NCBI GenBank assembly: GCA_038891515.1
Contig: JAWAEB010000008.1
Location: 1-29,802 of the forward strand
Direction: 5' to 3'
DNA from: HRBIN01 sp038891515
GTDB lineage: Archaea > Thermoproteota > Nitrososphaeria_A > Caldarchaeales > Caldarchaeaceae
DNA length: 29,802 nt
In this document: in pieces, positions 7,921 to 15,974 of the stretch
Numbering within the stretch: position 1 is the stretch's first letter
How the letters are laid out: every line of letters starts with the position of its first letter
Position numbers and translations under genes: made by a program
Notes under the pieces: generated by a model
Databases searched by the model: none
What the model was told of the DNA's origin: nothing
Seen by the model: the letters and a program-made list of their open reading frames with translations, nothing else

Positions 7921-9731
7921 TTGAAGGTAGTCCCAGACACGAGTGCCATTATCAACGGCAAGATAACCCAGGTAGCCGAGTCTGGCGAGTTGAGAGGCTC
8001 AGAGCTGATAGTCCCCGTTGCCGTGATAGATGAGCTCCAAGCACAGGCATCTAAGAAGAGGGAGCCAGGCTTCATCGGACTCAACGAGATGAAGAGGCTG
8101 AGGGAGCTGAGCGAAGAAATGGATATTGTGATGAGGTTCGCAGGCGAGCGGCCAACCCTCGAGGACATAAAGCTGGCTAGGAGTGGACGAATAGACGCGC
8201 TGATAAGGGAGGTGGCCAGGAAGGAAAGCGCTACACTCTACACGTGTGACTTTGTCCAAGCGCTGGTGGCGGAAACTGAGGGCATCCCCGTGAGATACTT
8301 CCCGCCAGATGAGCTGCCCAAGGGGATGTCATTCGAGAAGTTCTTTACCGAGGACACCCTAAGCCTGCATCTAAAGGAGGGGGCCCCGATATACGCCAAG
8401 AGGGGTGTGCCTGGAAAGTTTGAGCTGGTGAAGGTCTCTGAGCCACCCCTCTCAGCAGACGAGCTGAACAGGATTATACGTGAAATCACGGAATACGCCC
8501 GTGTCTCGCCTGAGGGTGTGATAGAAATTATGAGGAGCGGGGCTTTGGTGGCCCAGATCGGAAGCTATAGAATAGCCGTTGCCAGACCGCCATTCTCTGA
8601 CGGGTTGGAAGTCACTGTGGTGAGGCCTATAGTGAAGCTGAGGCTGGAGGACTACAGGCTCTCTAAGAGGCTGATGGAGAGGTTCATGACAAGGGCCGAG
8701 GGTATACTAATAGCAGGCCCGCCGGGGAGCGGCAAGTCCACCTTCGCAGCCAGTCTGGCCGAGTTTTACAGCCGTCAGGGAAAGGTGGTTAAGACACTTG
8801 AATCTCCACGTGACCTGCAGGTGGGGCCTGAGATTACTCAGTACGCCCCCCTTGAGGGGGATTTTGAGAAGACAGCTGAGATACTCCTTCTAGTGAGGCC
8901 TGACTACACGGTCTTTGATGAGGTGAGAAGGGAGAAGGACTTCCGCATCTTTGCCGATATGAGGCTCTCGGGTGTGGGGATGATTGGGGTGGTGCATGCA
9001 AGCGACGCCGTAGGGGCCATCCAGAGGTTTATCGGTAGGGTGGAGCTGGGCATGATTCCCCACGTGGTGGATACTGTAATCTTTCTGAAGAACGGTGAGG
9101 TGGCCAAGGTCTATGAACTTTCTCTGGTTGTAAGGGTTCCCACTGGGATGGTGGAGCAGGACCTCGCCAGGCCTCTTGTGGAGGTGAGGGATTTTGAGGA
9201 CGGTAGGCTTGAGTATGAGATATACACCTATGGTGAGGAGAACGTGGTCATACCTGTGGAGAGGATGGCAGCCGAGTTGGAAAGGATGAAGTCAGATATT
9301 GTGGAGGCGGTCAAGTCAGCGATTGAGAGCTATGACTCTGAAGCGGTGGTTGAGGCCGCCGGTCCCCGCAGGGTTGTTGTCAGGGTTGAGAGGGATGTGA
9401 GTCCGAGGCTGATAGGCAGGCATNNNNNNNNNNTGAGAATGTCAGCAGGCTGGAGAAGGAGTTGGGAGTATCGATTGAGGTGGAGCCCAAGCTGGCTACA
9501 CTGGGGAGGGAGGTGGAGTTTGAGGTAAGGGAGAGCGGCAACACATTAAGCCTAGTGGTGGGTGAGGAAGTGGGTGGAAAAGTGAATATCTACGTGGATA
9601 ACGAGTATCTCTTCTCAGCCACCATAGGACGGAAAGGTGTAATCAAGATAAGCAAGAGGTCGGAGAACGGCCGAGCACTAGTCAAAGCCCTTTACGCAGG
9701 TAGGAGGGTCAGGCTAGTTGTCACGGGTTGA
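7921..9731 (+). CDS. PIN - AAA/PilT-type ATPase - KH domain protein, broken by an assembly gap
   Basis: A conserved archaeal RNA-related ATPase of unclear role. The N-terminal PIN domain has its acidic residues D6, E38, D92 and D110, predicting a metal-dependent ribonuclease. A secretion/PilT-type ATPase follows, with Walker A GPPGSGKST (265-273) and a Walker B-like strand YTVFDE. The C terminus has a KH domain and a small beta domain. The KH loop is cut by ten N: IGRH stands before the gap and ENVSRLEKEL after it, in a different frame. The frame change is almost certainly an artefact of arbitrary gap length, so the two parts are joined here. The start is TTG directly after AGGTGAC, with a T-rich TATA-like run about 30 bases upstream. 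The 3' end overlaps the convergent zinc-ribbon gene by 18 bases. Confidence 0.85.
9424..9433. other. Assembly gap of 10 N
   Basis: Ten unknown bases interrupt the KH domain. Joining IGRH to ENVSRLEKEL with a single Gly codon would restore the KH consensus G-x-x-G followed by N-[IV]-x-x-L-E. That needs only two missing bases before the T at 9434, so the gap is probably much shorter than drawn, or otherwise 2 plus a multiple of 3. Confidence 0.9.
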
Positions 9732-9980
9732 ATACTGGCGCATTCTGCAGTGGGGGCAGGTCTCAGCTGAAGCCTGTATCTCCTTCATGCAGAACCAGCA
9801 GAGCTTCTTAGATGAGTCTTCAGGGCTAACAGCCATCGGTGGTCTCAGAATGAAACTAAGTCCAATCATTATAGCTCCGGCTCCGAGGAAGGCGAAACCG
9901 AAGGGCAGGCCGGCCATCATTAGGAAGAGACCGAATACCATCACTACGACGCCGCCGAATGCCAGGGATGGGGACTTCAA
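9714..9980 (-). CDS. Small two-helix membrane protein with C-terminal zinc ribbon
   Basis: An 88-residue protein of unknown function. Two hydrophobic segments (about 7-25 and 28-46) form a membrane hairpin. The cytosolic C-terminal half carries CWFC and CPHC separated by 11 residues, a typical short zinc ribbon as in membrane proteins that bind partners rather than DNA. Its start overlaps the stop of the preceding gene by four bases (ATGA), so the two are translationally coupled. It is the last gene of a three-gene set led by the secreted subtilase. Confidence 0.7.
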   Translation of the reverse strand: MKSPSLAFGGVVVMVFGLFLMMAGLPFGFAFLGAGAIMIGLSFILRPPMAVSPEDSSKKLCWFCMKEIQASAETCPHCRMRQYSTRDN

Positions 9981-10225
9981 CTCCTCGTCTTCTTCTCCAG
10001 TCCGGCGCAGTGGACCACTCCCCTAACCCTCCTAATATGGGATACGCAGGCAAAGCATGTTAGGAAGGCGACAGGCTCTCCCACCAGAGGGCAGTCCACG
10101 TACTCCTTCTTCATACGTGACATCATCCTGCCCTTGACAACGCCTTTCACGGCCTCAGCCACAGAAGCATCGTACTCGAGGGGCTTCTCCGCCAAACGGA
10201 CCTCCACGAGATACTTGGTCTCCAC
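9977..10225 (-). CDS. Small cysteine-containing protein of unknown function
   Basis: An 82-residue soluble protein that I do not recognise. The C-terminal half has four cysteines (C45, C57, C60 and one at VVHC), with C57-x2-C60 and a nearby His, which could bind zinc or another metal. The first 40 residues look like a short strand followed by an amphipathic helix. The start is GTG with GGTGAT five bases upstream. It begins three bases after the subtilase stop and overlaps the next gene by four bases, so all three are probably one transcript. Confidence 0.6.
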   Translation of the reverse strand: METKYLVEVRLAEKPLEYDASVAEAVKGVVKGRMMSRMKKEYVDCPLVGEPVAFLTCFACVSHIRRVRGVVHCAGLEKKTRS

Positions 10226-10228
10226 TAA

Positions 10229-12508
10229 TCACCCACCCTCAGCTCTGATTTTACGATGCTTCATCAGGATATAGGCTAAATATATGGATGCGGGCGCCGC
10301 AGCCGAGGCTATCGTGACCAGGAAAAGGTTTGTATAATCCACCACCGATACCACCGTTATCTCCATGGGCCGGTCCACAGATACCAACTCACCAACGGCC
10401 CCACCAGAATCAGATAAGTAACCCACGACAGTTCGTCGGACTAGGGAGAATTGGGACTGTCCTTCATCCCCGGCCAAGGCACCCAAGTCAAGTACTGTGC
10501 CATGCGGAACCCAGCCTGAGAAGAGCTCCTCTCCGTCGCTATCATAGACGGTGACGAGGTATTGTCTGGAGACTGTGAATGATACGCTGCCAGCTTCAGA
10601 GACTCTCAATCGCTGGGGACTTGCCTCAACCCTGAGGCCGGGTAGGCTGACTTGGGGGAGGAGGGTTAGATCCACTTGCGCCGCCTTGGGCAGGATTACC
10701 GCGCCAACTCCCTTGGTCAGGGGTAGCTCGGTGCCGTTAATCGATAATATGGCCGCCATCTCTTCATTCAGTCCTGATAGTCTCACCTCCAGTGTGTAGG
10801 CTATGTCTGCGTTCAGCTTCCCCCATCCCCATAGCGGAGAGCCTGAGGCAGGGATCTCTCCCGTGAAATTGTCATTCCTCGCCGTCATCCTAACGACATC
10901 ATCTACATGATCCGCGGATATGTAGGGAGCCAGCTGAAGTATTAGAGCGGCCACACCAGCCACATGGGGGGTGGCCATGCTGGTCCCCCTCCCAGCCCTC
11001 TCCAACGGACTGGGGTTGATTGGGGAGTCTGCTGCTTGATGCGACCTAGCTGCAAGGATCACACCGCCTGGCGCCACTATGTCGGGCTTGATGCGGCCAT
11101 CCGTTGTCGGACCTCTGCCGCTGTAGAATTCCAAGGTCCCCACGGTGCCGCCCAACTCCACTGTCCGCCCCGATTGGGCTCTCCAGCTGTTCCTAGTCAT
11201 GTAGGCCCCCACTGTGATAACCTTCTCAGCGGTTCCTGGGATGGACACGGTGAAGTCTTCGGATATGTCGTAGCCATCCCCAGCGGTGAATGTCTCCCTG
11301 CTACTACTGCATGTATCGCTCTCCAGCCACGCGTGGAAGACCCCCTCCAAGACATCGAGGCCAGCCACCTCCATGAGCCAACCTCCGGTGACGGGGCCGC
11401 TGACAGTGACTAGTGTGTGGCGGATGGACAGTCCCGGATATTCTTCGACGGATATTTTGAAGTCCATCCAATTGGTGGACATGTTTCCCGAGAGAGGGAG
11501 CGCCCCGCCACCAGGTCTGGAAAGTCTAAGGCCCAGCCTCTCTTCAGGGTTGGTGGCGAACGATAGGTAGAATTCAGCTGTCTCACTTGGTATGCTCCAC
11601 CGGAGATTCACTGTTCCACCCTGGAGTACGGTGCCTCTCACATGCCTTCCGTCCGAGGCCGAGTTGCCTGCAGCCACCACCACAACCACATCCTCGTCCA
11701 CGAGCCGGTCCAAAGCCTTCTCCAATGGGCTGCCCCCATCATGACCGCCTGTATCACTGCCGAGGCTGAGATTCACCACCAGCCTCATCCCTAGAGTTTT
11801 GGACTTGGAGACAGCGTAGGCGATGCCGTCCAATATCTCCTTCTCATCGAAGGTCCAGAGGCTTCCACCGCAGGTGGGGCTGCCGCTCTTCACTACTAAG
11901 ATGCTGGCACCACGTGCCACTCCGGAGTTGCCAGCCGCAATAGACGACACGTGTGTCCCATGCCCGTTGGTGTCAACCTCTGGGCAGATGCCGTCGTTTA
12001 TCTCGTCTGGCCCGCACTCATAACCATAGCCGAATCCTTCAGGCGGCTTACCCTCAATGGTTTGGTCCCAGATATAGAGCACCCTAGACCTGTTAAAACG
12101 GTCTAGAAAGGCGGGATGTTGATAATCTATGCCTGTATCTATAACTGCTAGCAGCACACCCCTTCCATCCACCCTTTCAACATTCAGCCCCGACTTCGCC
12201 AGTGTATTGGGAAGTCCGATGTCGAGGGTGCTGTACTCGAGGACTGGCCTGAATTTTCTGGGTGCGTATACCGCCTCAACCATGCCTGATTTCCGGAGAT
12301 GCTCCAACATTGCAGGATGGGCTCTTAAAGTGGCTATGCCTCCTATAACGGAATCAACCTCGCCCCATTTGGAGAGCTGGCGAAAAGCCTCAGGCGTTGG
12401 CATCCTCAGCTCTACTATGGCCGTCTCATGGTCTCCATCCAGCCGGGTGACGGAGGGGGTTAGGGCTATGAGGATAAGGCTGATGAGCAGGATGCTCTTC
12501 CAAGTCAC
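10229..12508 (-). CDS. Secreted, membrane-anchored subtilisin-like serine protease (family S8)
   Basis: An extracellular serine protease. Numbered from the upstream GTG at 12523, the triad is D129 (VIDTGID), H188 (NGHGTHV) and S515 (GTSMATPH), with the oxyanion Asn in AAGNS (N287). A signal peptide begins the protein. A pro-region like inhibitor I9 (about 33-95) follows, and a beta-rich insertion of roughly 130 residues (about 300-435) lies inside the catalytic domain, as in larger subtilases. After a beta-rich tail comes a C-terminal transmembrane helix with a basic end (KHRKIR). The start is set at the GTG 29 bases from the shared TATA element; the GTG at 12523 lies only 13 bases from it. 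The next two genes are probably co-transcribed. Confidence 0.9.
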   Translation of the reverse strand: MTWKSILLISLILIALTPSVTRLDGDHETAIVELRMPTPEAFRQLSKWGEVDSVIGGIATLRAHPAMLEHLRKSGMVEAVYAPRKFRPVLEYSTLDIGLPNTLAKSGLNVERVDGRGVLLAVIDTGIDYQHPAFLDRFNRSRVLYIWDQTIEGKPPEGFGYGYECGPDEINDGICPEVDTNGHGTHVSSIAAGNSGVARGASILVVKSGSPTCGGSLWTFDEKEILDGIAYAVSKSKTLGMRLVVNLSLGSDTGGHDGGSPLEKALDRLVDEDVVVVVAAGNSASDGRHVRGTVLQGGTVNLRWSIPSETAEFYLSFATNPEERLGLRLSRPGGGALPLSGNMSTNWMDFKISVEEYPGLSIRHTLVTVSGPVTGGWLMEVAGLDVLEGVFHAWLESDTCSSSRETFTAGDGYDISEDFTVSIPGTAEKVITVGAYMTRNSWRAQSGRTVELGGTVGTLEFYSGRGPTTDGRIKPDIVAPGGVILAARSHQAADSPINPSPLERAGRGTSMATPHVAGVAALILQLAPYISADHVDDVVRMTARNDNFTGEIPASGSPLWGWGKLNADIAYTLEVRLSGLNEEMAAILSINGTELPLTKGVGAVILPKAAQVDLTLLPQVSLPGLRVEASPQRLRVSEAGSVSFTVSRQYLVTVYDSDGEELFSGWVPHGTVLDLGALAGDEGQSQFSLVRRTVVGYLSDSGGAVGELVSVDRPMEITVVSVVDYTNLFLVTIASAAAPASIYLAYILMKHRKIRAEGG

Positions 12509-12531
12509 TGGACTAGATCCCACGATGTTCT

Positions 12532-12541
12532 ACTTAAATAT
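12532..12541. promoter_or_regulatory. Shared TATA element for subtilase and ornithine cyclodeaminase genes
   Basis: ACTTAAATAT is centred at about 12537. It lies 26 bases before a GTG start of the rightward gene and 29 bases before a GTG start of the leftward gene. Its AT core reads as a TATA-like sequence on both strands. These distances were used to choose the two starts. Confidence 0.45.
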
Positions 12542-12562
12542 GTGAATCTCACTGATGGCATC

Positions 12563-13516
12563 GTGAGGGTTCTCACAGACGAGGACGTTATACGTATGGC
12601 GCCACTCGGTGAGGTCATTGGAGCTGTTGAAGAAGCCTTCAGACTTTACAGCCAGGGCCTGACCGTAATGCCCCTGAGAGTGAGGGTTGAGGCACGCGAG
12701 CACGGTGGTGACATACTCCTCATGCCTTGCTACATAGGTCCTGCGGGGGTTTTCAGCACCAAGATAGTGACCGTATATCCAGGCAATGTCTCGAAGGGCC
12801 TGCCAACTATTCAGGCCTCTGTTGTGTCTGTGAATCCGGTGGATGGAAGTATCGAGTTCATCGCGTCAGCGCAGGCACTCACGGGGATGAGGACTGGTGC
12901 TGCCTCAGCGGTCTCGGTGAAGTATCTCGCCAGACGGGGGTCGAATGCTCTGGGGATTATCGGATGCGGTTATCAGGCTGGTTGGCAGCTCAGGGCAATA
13001 GCCCAGGTGGTGAGGATAGAAGAGGTGATGGTCTATGACATCGATCGTAGGAGGATGGAGAGCTTCGCCAGCCAGATGGGTGGTGAGTTGGGGATAACCA
13101 TCGAAATGGCGCTGGAGCCATCGAGGTTGGTCAGCAGCTCCGACATACTGGTGACAGCCACCACTTCACGCACACCAGTGGTCAGAGATGAGTGGGTCAG
13201 AACTGGCACCCACATATCTGCGATTGGAGCCTATACCCCGGAGGTGGCTGAGCTTGACCCAATGCTGATTAAACGTTCGAAAATTGTGGTGGACTCCCGT
13301 GAGGCAGCCCTCAGCGAGGCAGGCGACATCATACAGCCCATCAATATGGGATTAATTACTCCGAGCCATATATATGCGGAGCTGGGCGAGATAGCTGCTG
13401 GACTGAGGCTTGGAAGAACCGCGGAGGACGAGATAACAGTCTTCAAGAGTGTGGGACTTGCCGTGCAGGACGCAGCAGTTGTAAAGGTTTTAACTAGTCA
13501 CTTGAGAACTAGGTAA
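12563..13516 (+). CDS. Ornithine cyclodeaminase / mu-crystallin family protein
   Basis: An NAD(P)-dependent enzyme family that includes ornithine cyclodeaminase, archaeal alanine dehydrogenase and imine reductases. The 317-residue protein has the family N terminus (LTDEDVIRM), the substrate-binding stretch near MPLRVRVE, the signature ALTGMRTGAASAVS, and a Rossmann motif in LGIIGCGYQAGWQL, slightly changed from the usual GxGxQA. It ends with the family strand EITVFKSVGLAVQD. Substrate is not assignable; archaeal members are often alanine dehydrogenases. A longer start at GTG 12542 is possible but lies almost on the TATA element. The stop overlaps the convergent transporter gene by 19 bases. 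Confidence 0.87.
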   Translation: MRVLTDEDVIRMAPLGEVIGAVEEAFRLYSQGLTVMPLRVRVEAREHGGDILLMPCYIGPAGVFSTKIVTVYPGNVSKGLPTIQASVVSVNPVDGSIEFIASAQALTGMRTGAASAVSVKYLARRGSNALGIIGCGYQAGWQLRAIAQVVRIEEVMVYDIDRRRMESFASQMGGELGITIEMALEPSRLVSSSDILVTATTSRTPVVRDEWVRTGTHISAIGAYTPEVAELDPMLIKRSKIVVDSREAALSEAGDIIQPINMGLITPSHIYAELGEIAAGLRLGRTAEDEITVFKSVGLAVQDAAVVKVLTSHLRTR

Positions 13517-14355
13517 ATGCCGGCCAGGATTATCGCCGCAGAGAGGTAGAAGCCGGCGGCTGGAGCCTCGCTGAAGATTAGGAAGGCTAGGACTGAGGCT
13601 ACAATGGGTTCGAGGAGGGCAAGGGTTGAGGTCTCAAAAGCCCTCAGCCCACGTAGGGATGAGAATTGAAGTGTATGTCCTAACACTGTTGGGAAAAAGG
13701 CTACTGCCAGAACAGGCCCCACCTCACTCACATCAGGTATGAGCAGGCGGCCATTGAAAAGGTATCCGGATGCGGCTAGGATAGATGCCGAGATTAGGTA
13801 GATATAGGGCATGACCGTGATTGGGTTGGCCCTCTCCCTCACATCCCTACCCACGGTGAGGTAGGTTGCCCAGGAAAACGCTCCTGCGAGGGCGGCTGCA
13901 TCTCCCGTGATATTGGCTGGGGAGATAGAGTATTCCGCCACACTCATGGAGGCTATGCCTACGAGCGTCAATACGAGTCCGATGAGATTTGTCTTGGACG
14001 GCCTGACCATCCCAAGCATCCACGAGATAGTGAGAGTCATCGCTGGGGTTGTATTTACCAGTGTTGTCGCGTTGACTATGGAGGTGGTCTTCACTGCTGT
14101 TATGAAGAAAACGAAGTGAAGACCAAGAAAAAAACCTAAGATGAGAAGCCTCCGGCCTAGCTTTCTCGTTGTTTGGGCCAGCTCTCCACGCCTTAACACC
14201 GTTACAAACGCCAGCATCATTAATGCTGCTAGTAGGAGCCTTGCAAAACCCAGTGAGAAGGCGTCCAGCCTAGGTAGCAGTCTTATGAATATTGAGGCCG
14301 TGCCGAATAGCAAACCGGCTGAAGCGCCCTCGGCTATGTGTAGAAGTCTAGTCAT
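13498..14355 (-). CDS. EamA/DMT-family transporter
   Basis: An integral membrane exporter of the drug/metabolite transporter superfamily. The 285 residues contain about ten hydrophobic segments in two EamA repeats. The first begins with GASAGLLFGTASIFIRLLP and the second with ALAGAFSWATYLTVGR, where a small-residue run leads into a helix as in the family. DMT carriers move amino acids, nucleotide sugars or other metabolites; the substrate cannot be told. It is convergent with the ornithine cyclodeaminase family gene. Confidence 0.85.
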   Translation of the reverse strand: MTRLLHIAEGASAGLLFGTASIFIRLLPRLDAFSLGFARLLLAALMMLAFVTVLRRGELAQTTRKLGRRLLILGFFLGLHFVFFITAVKTTSIVNATTLVNTTPAMTLTISWMLGMVRPSKTNLIGLVLTLVGIASMSVAEYSISPANITGDAAALAGAFSWATYLTVGRDVRERANPITVMPYIYLISASILAASGYLFNGRLLIPDVSEVGPVLAVAFFPTVLGHTLQFSSLRGLRAFETSTLALLEPIVASVLAFLIFSEAPAAGFYLSAAIILAGIYLVLK

Positions 14356-14404
14356 CGCATAGCTGGGGAGGATTGGAGGAATAAATAGGGATAGGCCCCT
14401 CTCT

Positions 14405-15154
14405 CTAGGAGCCTATTACAAACGTGGCTTGGACGGAGACGGAGAATGTTGTTTGCCCTGGGACAACGGGTAGGCCGTCGGTCCTCTCGGCTGGAACCGC
14501 ACCACGGAAGATTGGATATGGGTACTGCTCCATTATGTTGAGACTCTTCAGCCTCGCCACATTAAGTCCAAGTGGTGCCAGCGCCAGTTCTGCCTTCCTC
14601 CTAGCGTCCGTCACAGCAGCCGACAGCAGGTCCCTACTCAGCCTGGCCGATAGGTCGTCCGAGATCGTCATGCTCACCCCTCCTACAATGTCTGCACCGG
14701 CTGAGACAGCCCTGTCTATTAACTCGCCGACACGGCGAAGCTCGGCCGTCTTTATCTCAAGGCTGTAGGAAGCCACATAGCCAACTAGTCTCGGGGGCTC
14801 ACCCTCAACATAGACATATTCCGGCTGTATGCTGAAGCCAGTAGTCTTCAAATTCTCCTCAGGCATGCCGGCACTCTTCAAAGCCTCCACAACCTCGCTG
14901 GCCGCAGTTGCTGCAAGGTTAAGCGCCTCGTAGGACGTGGCGGCCCTCTCCTGCACAGTCAGCCATATTATAGCTGTGTCTGGTGTCACGGTGGCTTGAG
15001 CTATCCCAGTAACTGATATGATGTCCTCGGATGTAGGCGCCGTCTGCCCCTCCATAGTTGTGAGCCAAGGAGATAGAGCTACCGTGGTGGCTATCCCCAG
15101 CGCCAGAAGGGCCATAGCTGAAGCCACGATGCTGTAAACGATTTGTCGCTCCAT
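14405..15154 (-). CDS. Membrane-anchored SIMPL-domain (DUF541) protein
   Basis: A 249-residue exported protein of the SIMPL/DUF541 family (YggE and BP26 relatives), whose biochemical role is unknown. One N-terminal hydrophobic helix (about 6-27) acts as signal or anchor. The SIMPL domain follows: ISVTGIAQATVTPDTAIIWLTV, a long helix ending in KSAGMPEENLKTTGFSIQPEY, and a strand-helix unit VGYVASYSLEIKT. The ATG is chosen because GAGGTGA lies a few bases upstream, and a TATA-like TAGTTTATG sits at about 15199-15207. The frame open to 15187 would put the start upstream of this ribosome site. Confidence 0.85.
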   Translation of the reverse strand: MERQIVYSIVASAMALLALGIATTVALSPWLTTMEGQTAPTSEDIISVTGIAQATVTPDTAIIWLTVQERAATSYEALNLAATAASEVVEALKSAGMPEENLKTTGFSIQPEYVYVEGEPPRLVGYVASYSLEIKTAELRRVGELIDRAVSAGADIVGGVSMTISDDLSARLSRDLLSAAVTDARRKAELALAPLGLNVARLKSLNIMEQYPYPIFRGAVPAERTDGLPVVPGQTTFSVSVQATFVIGS

Positions 15155-15224
15155 CACATTCACCTCGGAGATACGCTGTATAACCAACCCTTTATGTCCA
15201 TAAACTAGAACGGCTGGACTAAGG

Positions 15225-15232
15225 CTTTTTTA
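15225..15232 (+). promoter_or_regulatory. TATA-like element before tRNA-Gly
   Basis: CTTTTTTA is centred about 28 bases before the first base of the tRNA, the usual distance for an archaeal tRNA promoter. Confidence 0.45.
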
Positions 15233-15255
15233 CTGGTTCCTAGAGTTCCTACTGG

Positions 15256-15341
15256 GCGGCCGTGGTCTAGCCTGGTATGACGTGGGGGCCCCGTCCTGTG
15301 GGTAGGCCCCAAAATCCCGGGTTCAAATCCCGGCGGCCGCA
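15256..15341 (+). tRNA. tRNA-Gly(CCC) with a 12-nt intron at 37/38
   Basis: The cloverleaf folds cleanly: acceptor GCGGCCG with CGGCCGC and A73, D-arm GTCT...TGAC, anticodon stem TGGGG with CCCCA, and T-arm CCGGG-TTCAAAT-CCCGG. The acceptor and T-arm match archaeal tRNA-Gly. The anticodon CCC is at 15290-15292. The excess length is a 12-base intron (15294-15305). Loop bases GCCC (32-35) pair with GGGT near the intron end to make the 4-bp central helix, leaving the 3-base bulges CGT and AGG, cut after their second base: a strict bulge-helix-bulge. The mature loop is GCCCCGG, so position 33 is C instead of the nearly universal U. Confidence 0.9.
15294..15305 (+). other. Archaeal tRNA intron (bulge-helix-bulge type)
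   Basis: The intron TCCTGTGGGTAG is inserted after tRNA position 37. Its bases 7-10 pair with positions 32-35 and bases 2-6 form the terminal loop. It would be removed by the archaeal tRNA-splicing endonuclease. Confidence 0.8.
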
Positions 15342-15369
15342 TACGTCTGTATATCCTTGACTACATACG

Positions 15370-15377
15370 CTTATATT
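15370..15377 (+). promoter_or_regulatory. TATA box of the small membrane protein gene
   Basis: CTTATATT is centred 28-29 bases before the chosen ATG, giving a near-leaderless transcript. Confidence 0.5.
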
Positions 15378-15384
15378 CTGTTGT

Positions 15385-15400
15385 GCAGGTGTCAACCTGC
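15385..15400. repeat. Inverted repeat between TATA box and start codon
   Basis: GCAGGT and ACCTGC are perfect 6-base inverted arms around GTCA, ending one base before the ATG. The position over the expected transcription start suits a repressor operator; a short hairpin is the alternative. Confidence 0.4.
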
Positions 15401-15401
15401 C

Positions 15402-15959
15402 ATGACTCAGGTTGCCCAGGTTAAGGGGAAGTGGGCGTCCAGGTTCGTGGCCGCAGCCATAGTCCAAGGAGCACTAGCCACGGCTGTAACCCTCTACCTT
15501 GTGATAGGTCAGCTAAGCTTCCTTAAACCTGAGGTGAGTAGGGTCATAGCGTTCGGAAGCGCCGGCACATGGTTCACGGTTGGATACACCCTATACTTCG
15601 TCGTGGGCGTTCTTGGTGTTGCTGTGACAGCCCTCTTCTACAACCACATCGAGAATGTGCTTGGCAAGGTGTATAGTGGTGCGGCTAACTTCCTAGCATG
15701 GGCCCATCTCATACTCATGAACGTGGGTGTAGTGGGCGCCACTTGGATGATGATGGTGGCTGGATATCAGGGTGGCGCTGCTATGCTCCCGCCTGAGGTG
15801 GGTGGCCTTGGGTGGAATGCTGGACAGGTACATGTCAATGTCTTCTACGGCATACCGCTCGGCTACCCCACATGGATTGCAGCCTTCATCATGATATTGG
15901 CAGCCGGTGTCCTCTTAGGCGGCCTCGGCTACCTAATGGCCTGGACCCGTAAAATCTAA
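15402..15959 (+). CDS. Small polytopic membrane protein, possibly related to haem-copper oxidase helices
   Basis: The 185-residue protein has about five hydrophobic helices: 15-35, 48-70, 87-110, 113-125 and 150-178. A loop rich in Gly and Pro (LPPEVGGLGWNAGQVHVNVFYGIP in part) contains His residues, and another His lies in AWAHLILMNVG. Histidine-bearing helices with HLxLMNVGxVG-like wording recall parts of haem-copper oxidases and nitric-oxide reductases, but it is far shorter than subunit I, so this is only a hint. The start is the ATG after the inverted repeat; 15 further in-frame codons upstream run into the promoter. A run of seven T follows the stop. I do not assign a function. Confidence 0.7.
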   Translation: MTQVAQVKGKWASRFVAAAIVQGALATAVTLYLVIGQLSFLKPEVSRVIAFGSAGTWFTVGYTLYFVVGVLGVAVTALFYNHIENVLGKVYSGAANFLAWAHLILMNVGVVGATWMMMVAGYQGGAAMLPPEVGGLGWNAGQVHVNVFYGIPLGYPTWIAAFIMILAAGVLLGGLGYLMAWTRKI

Positions 15960-15963
15960 CACC

Positions 15964-15970
15964 TTTTTTT
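15964..15970 (+). terminator. Oligo-T transcription terminator
   Basis: A run of seven T begins four bases after the membrane protein stop codon, a typical archaeal termination signal. It also lies just past the predicted 3' end of the opposing SRP RNA. Confidence 0.5.
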
Positions 15971-15974
15971 GTTA

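Noticed and set aside
9434..9528. Continuation of the PIN-ATPase frame after the gap to a stop at 9528
   Set aside because: That frame is an artefact of gap length; the KH sequence continues in another frame to 9731.
10964..11413. 149-codon forward frame inside the subtilase gene
   Set aside because: It lies opposite the S8 catalytic domain with a visible triad and has no independent support.
15256..15341. Reading the tRNA as tRNA-Arg(CCT), tRNA-Pro(GGG) or a class II tRNA
   Set aside because: Only the CCC reading with a 12-base intron gives a full cloverleaf and a strict bulge-helix-bulge; acceptor and T-arm match tRNA-Gly.
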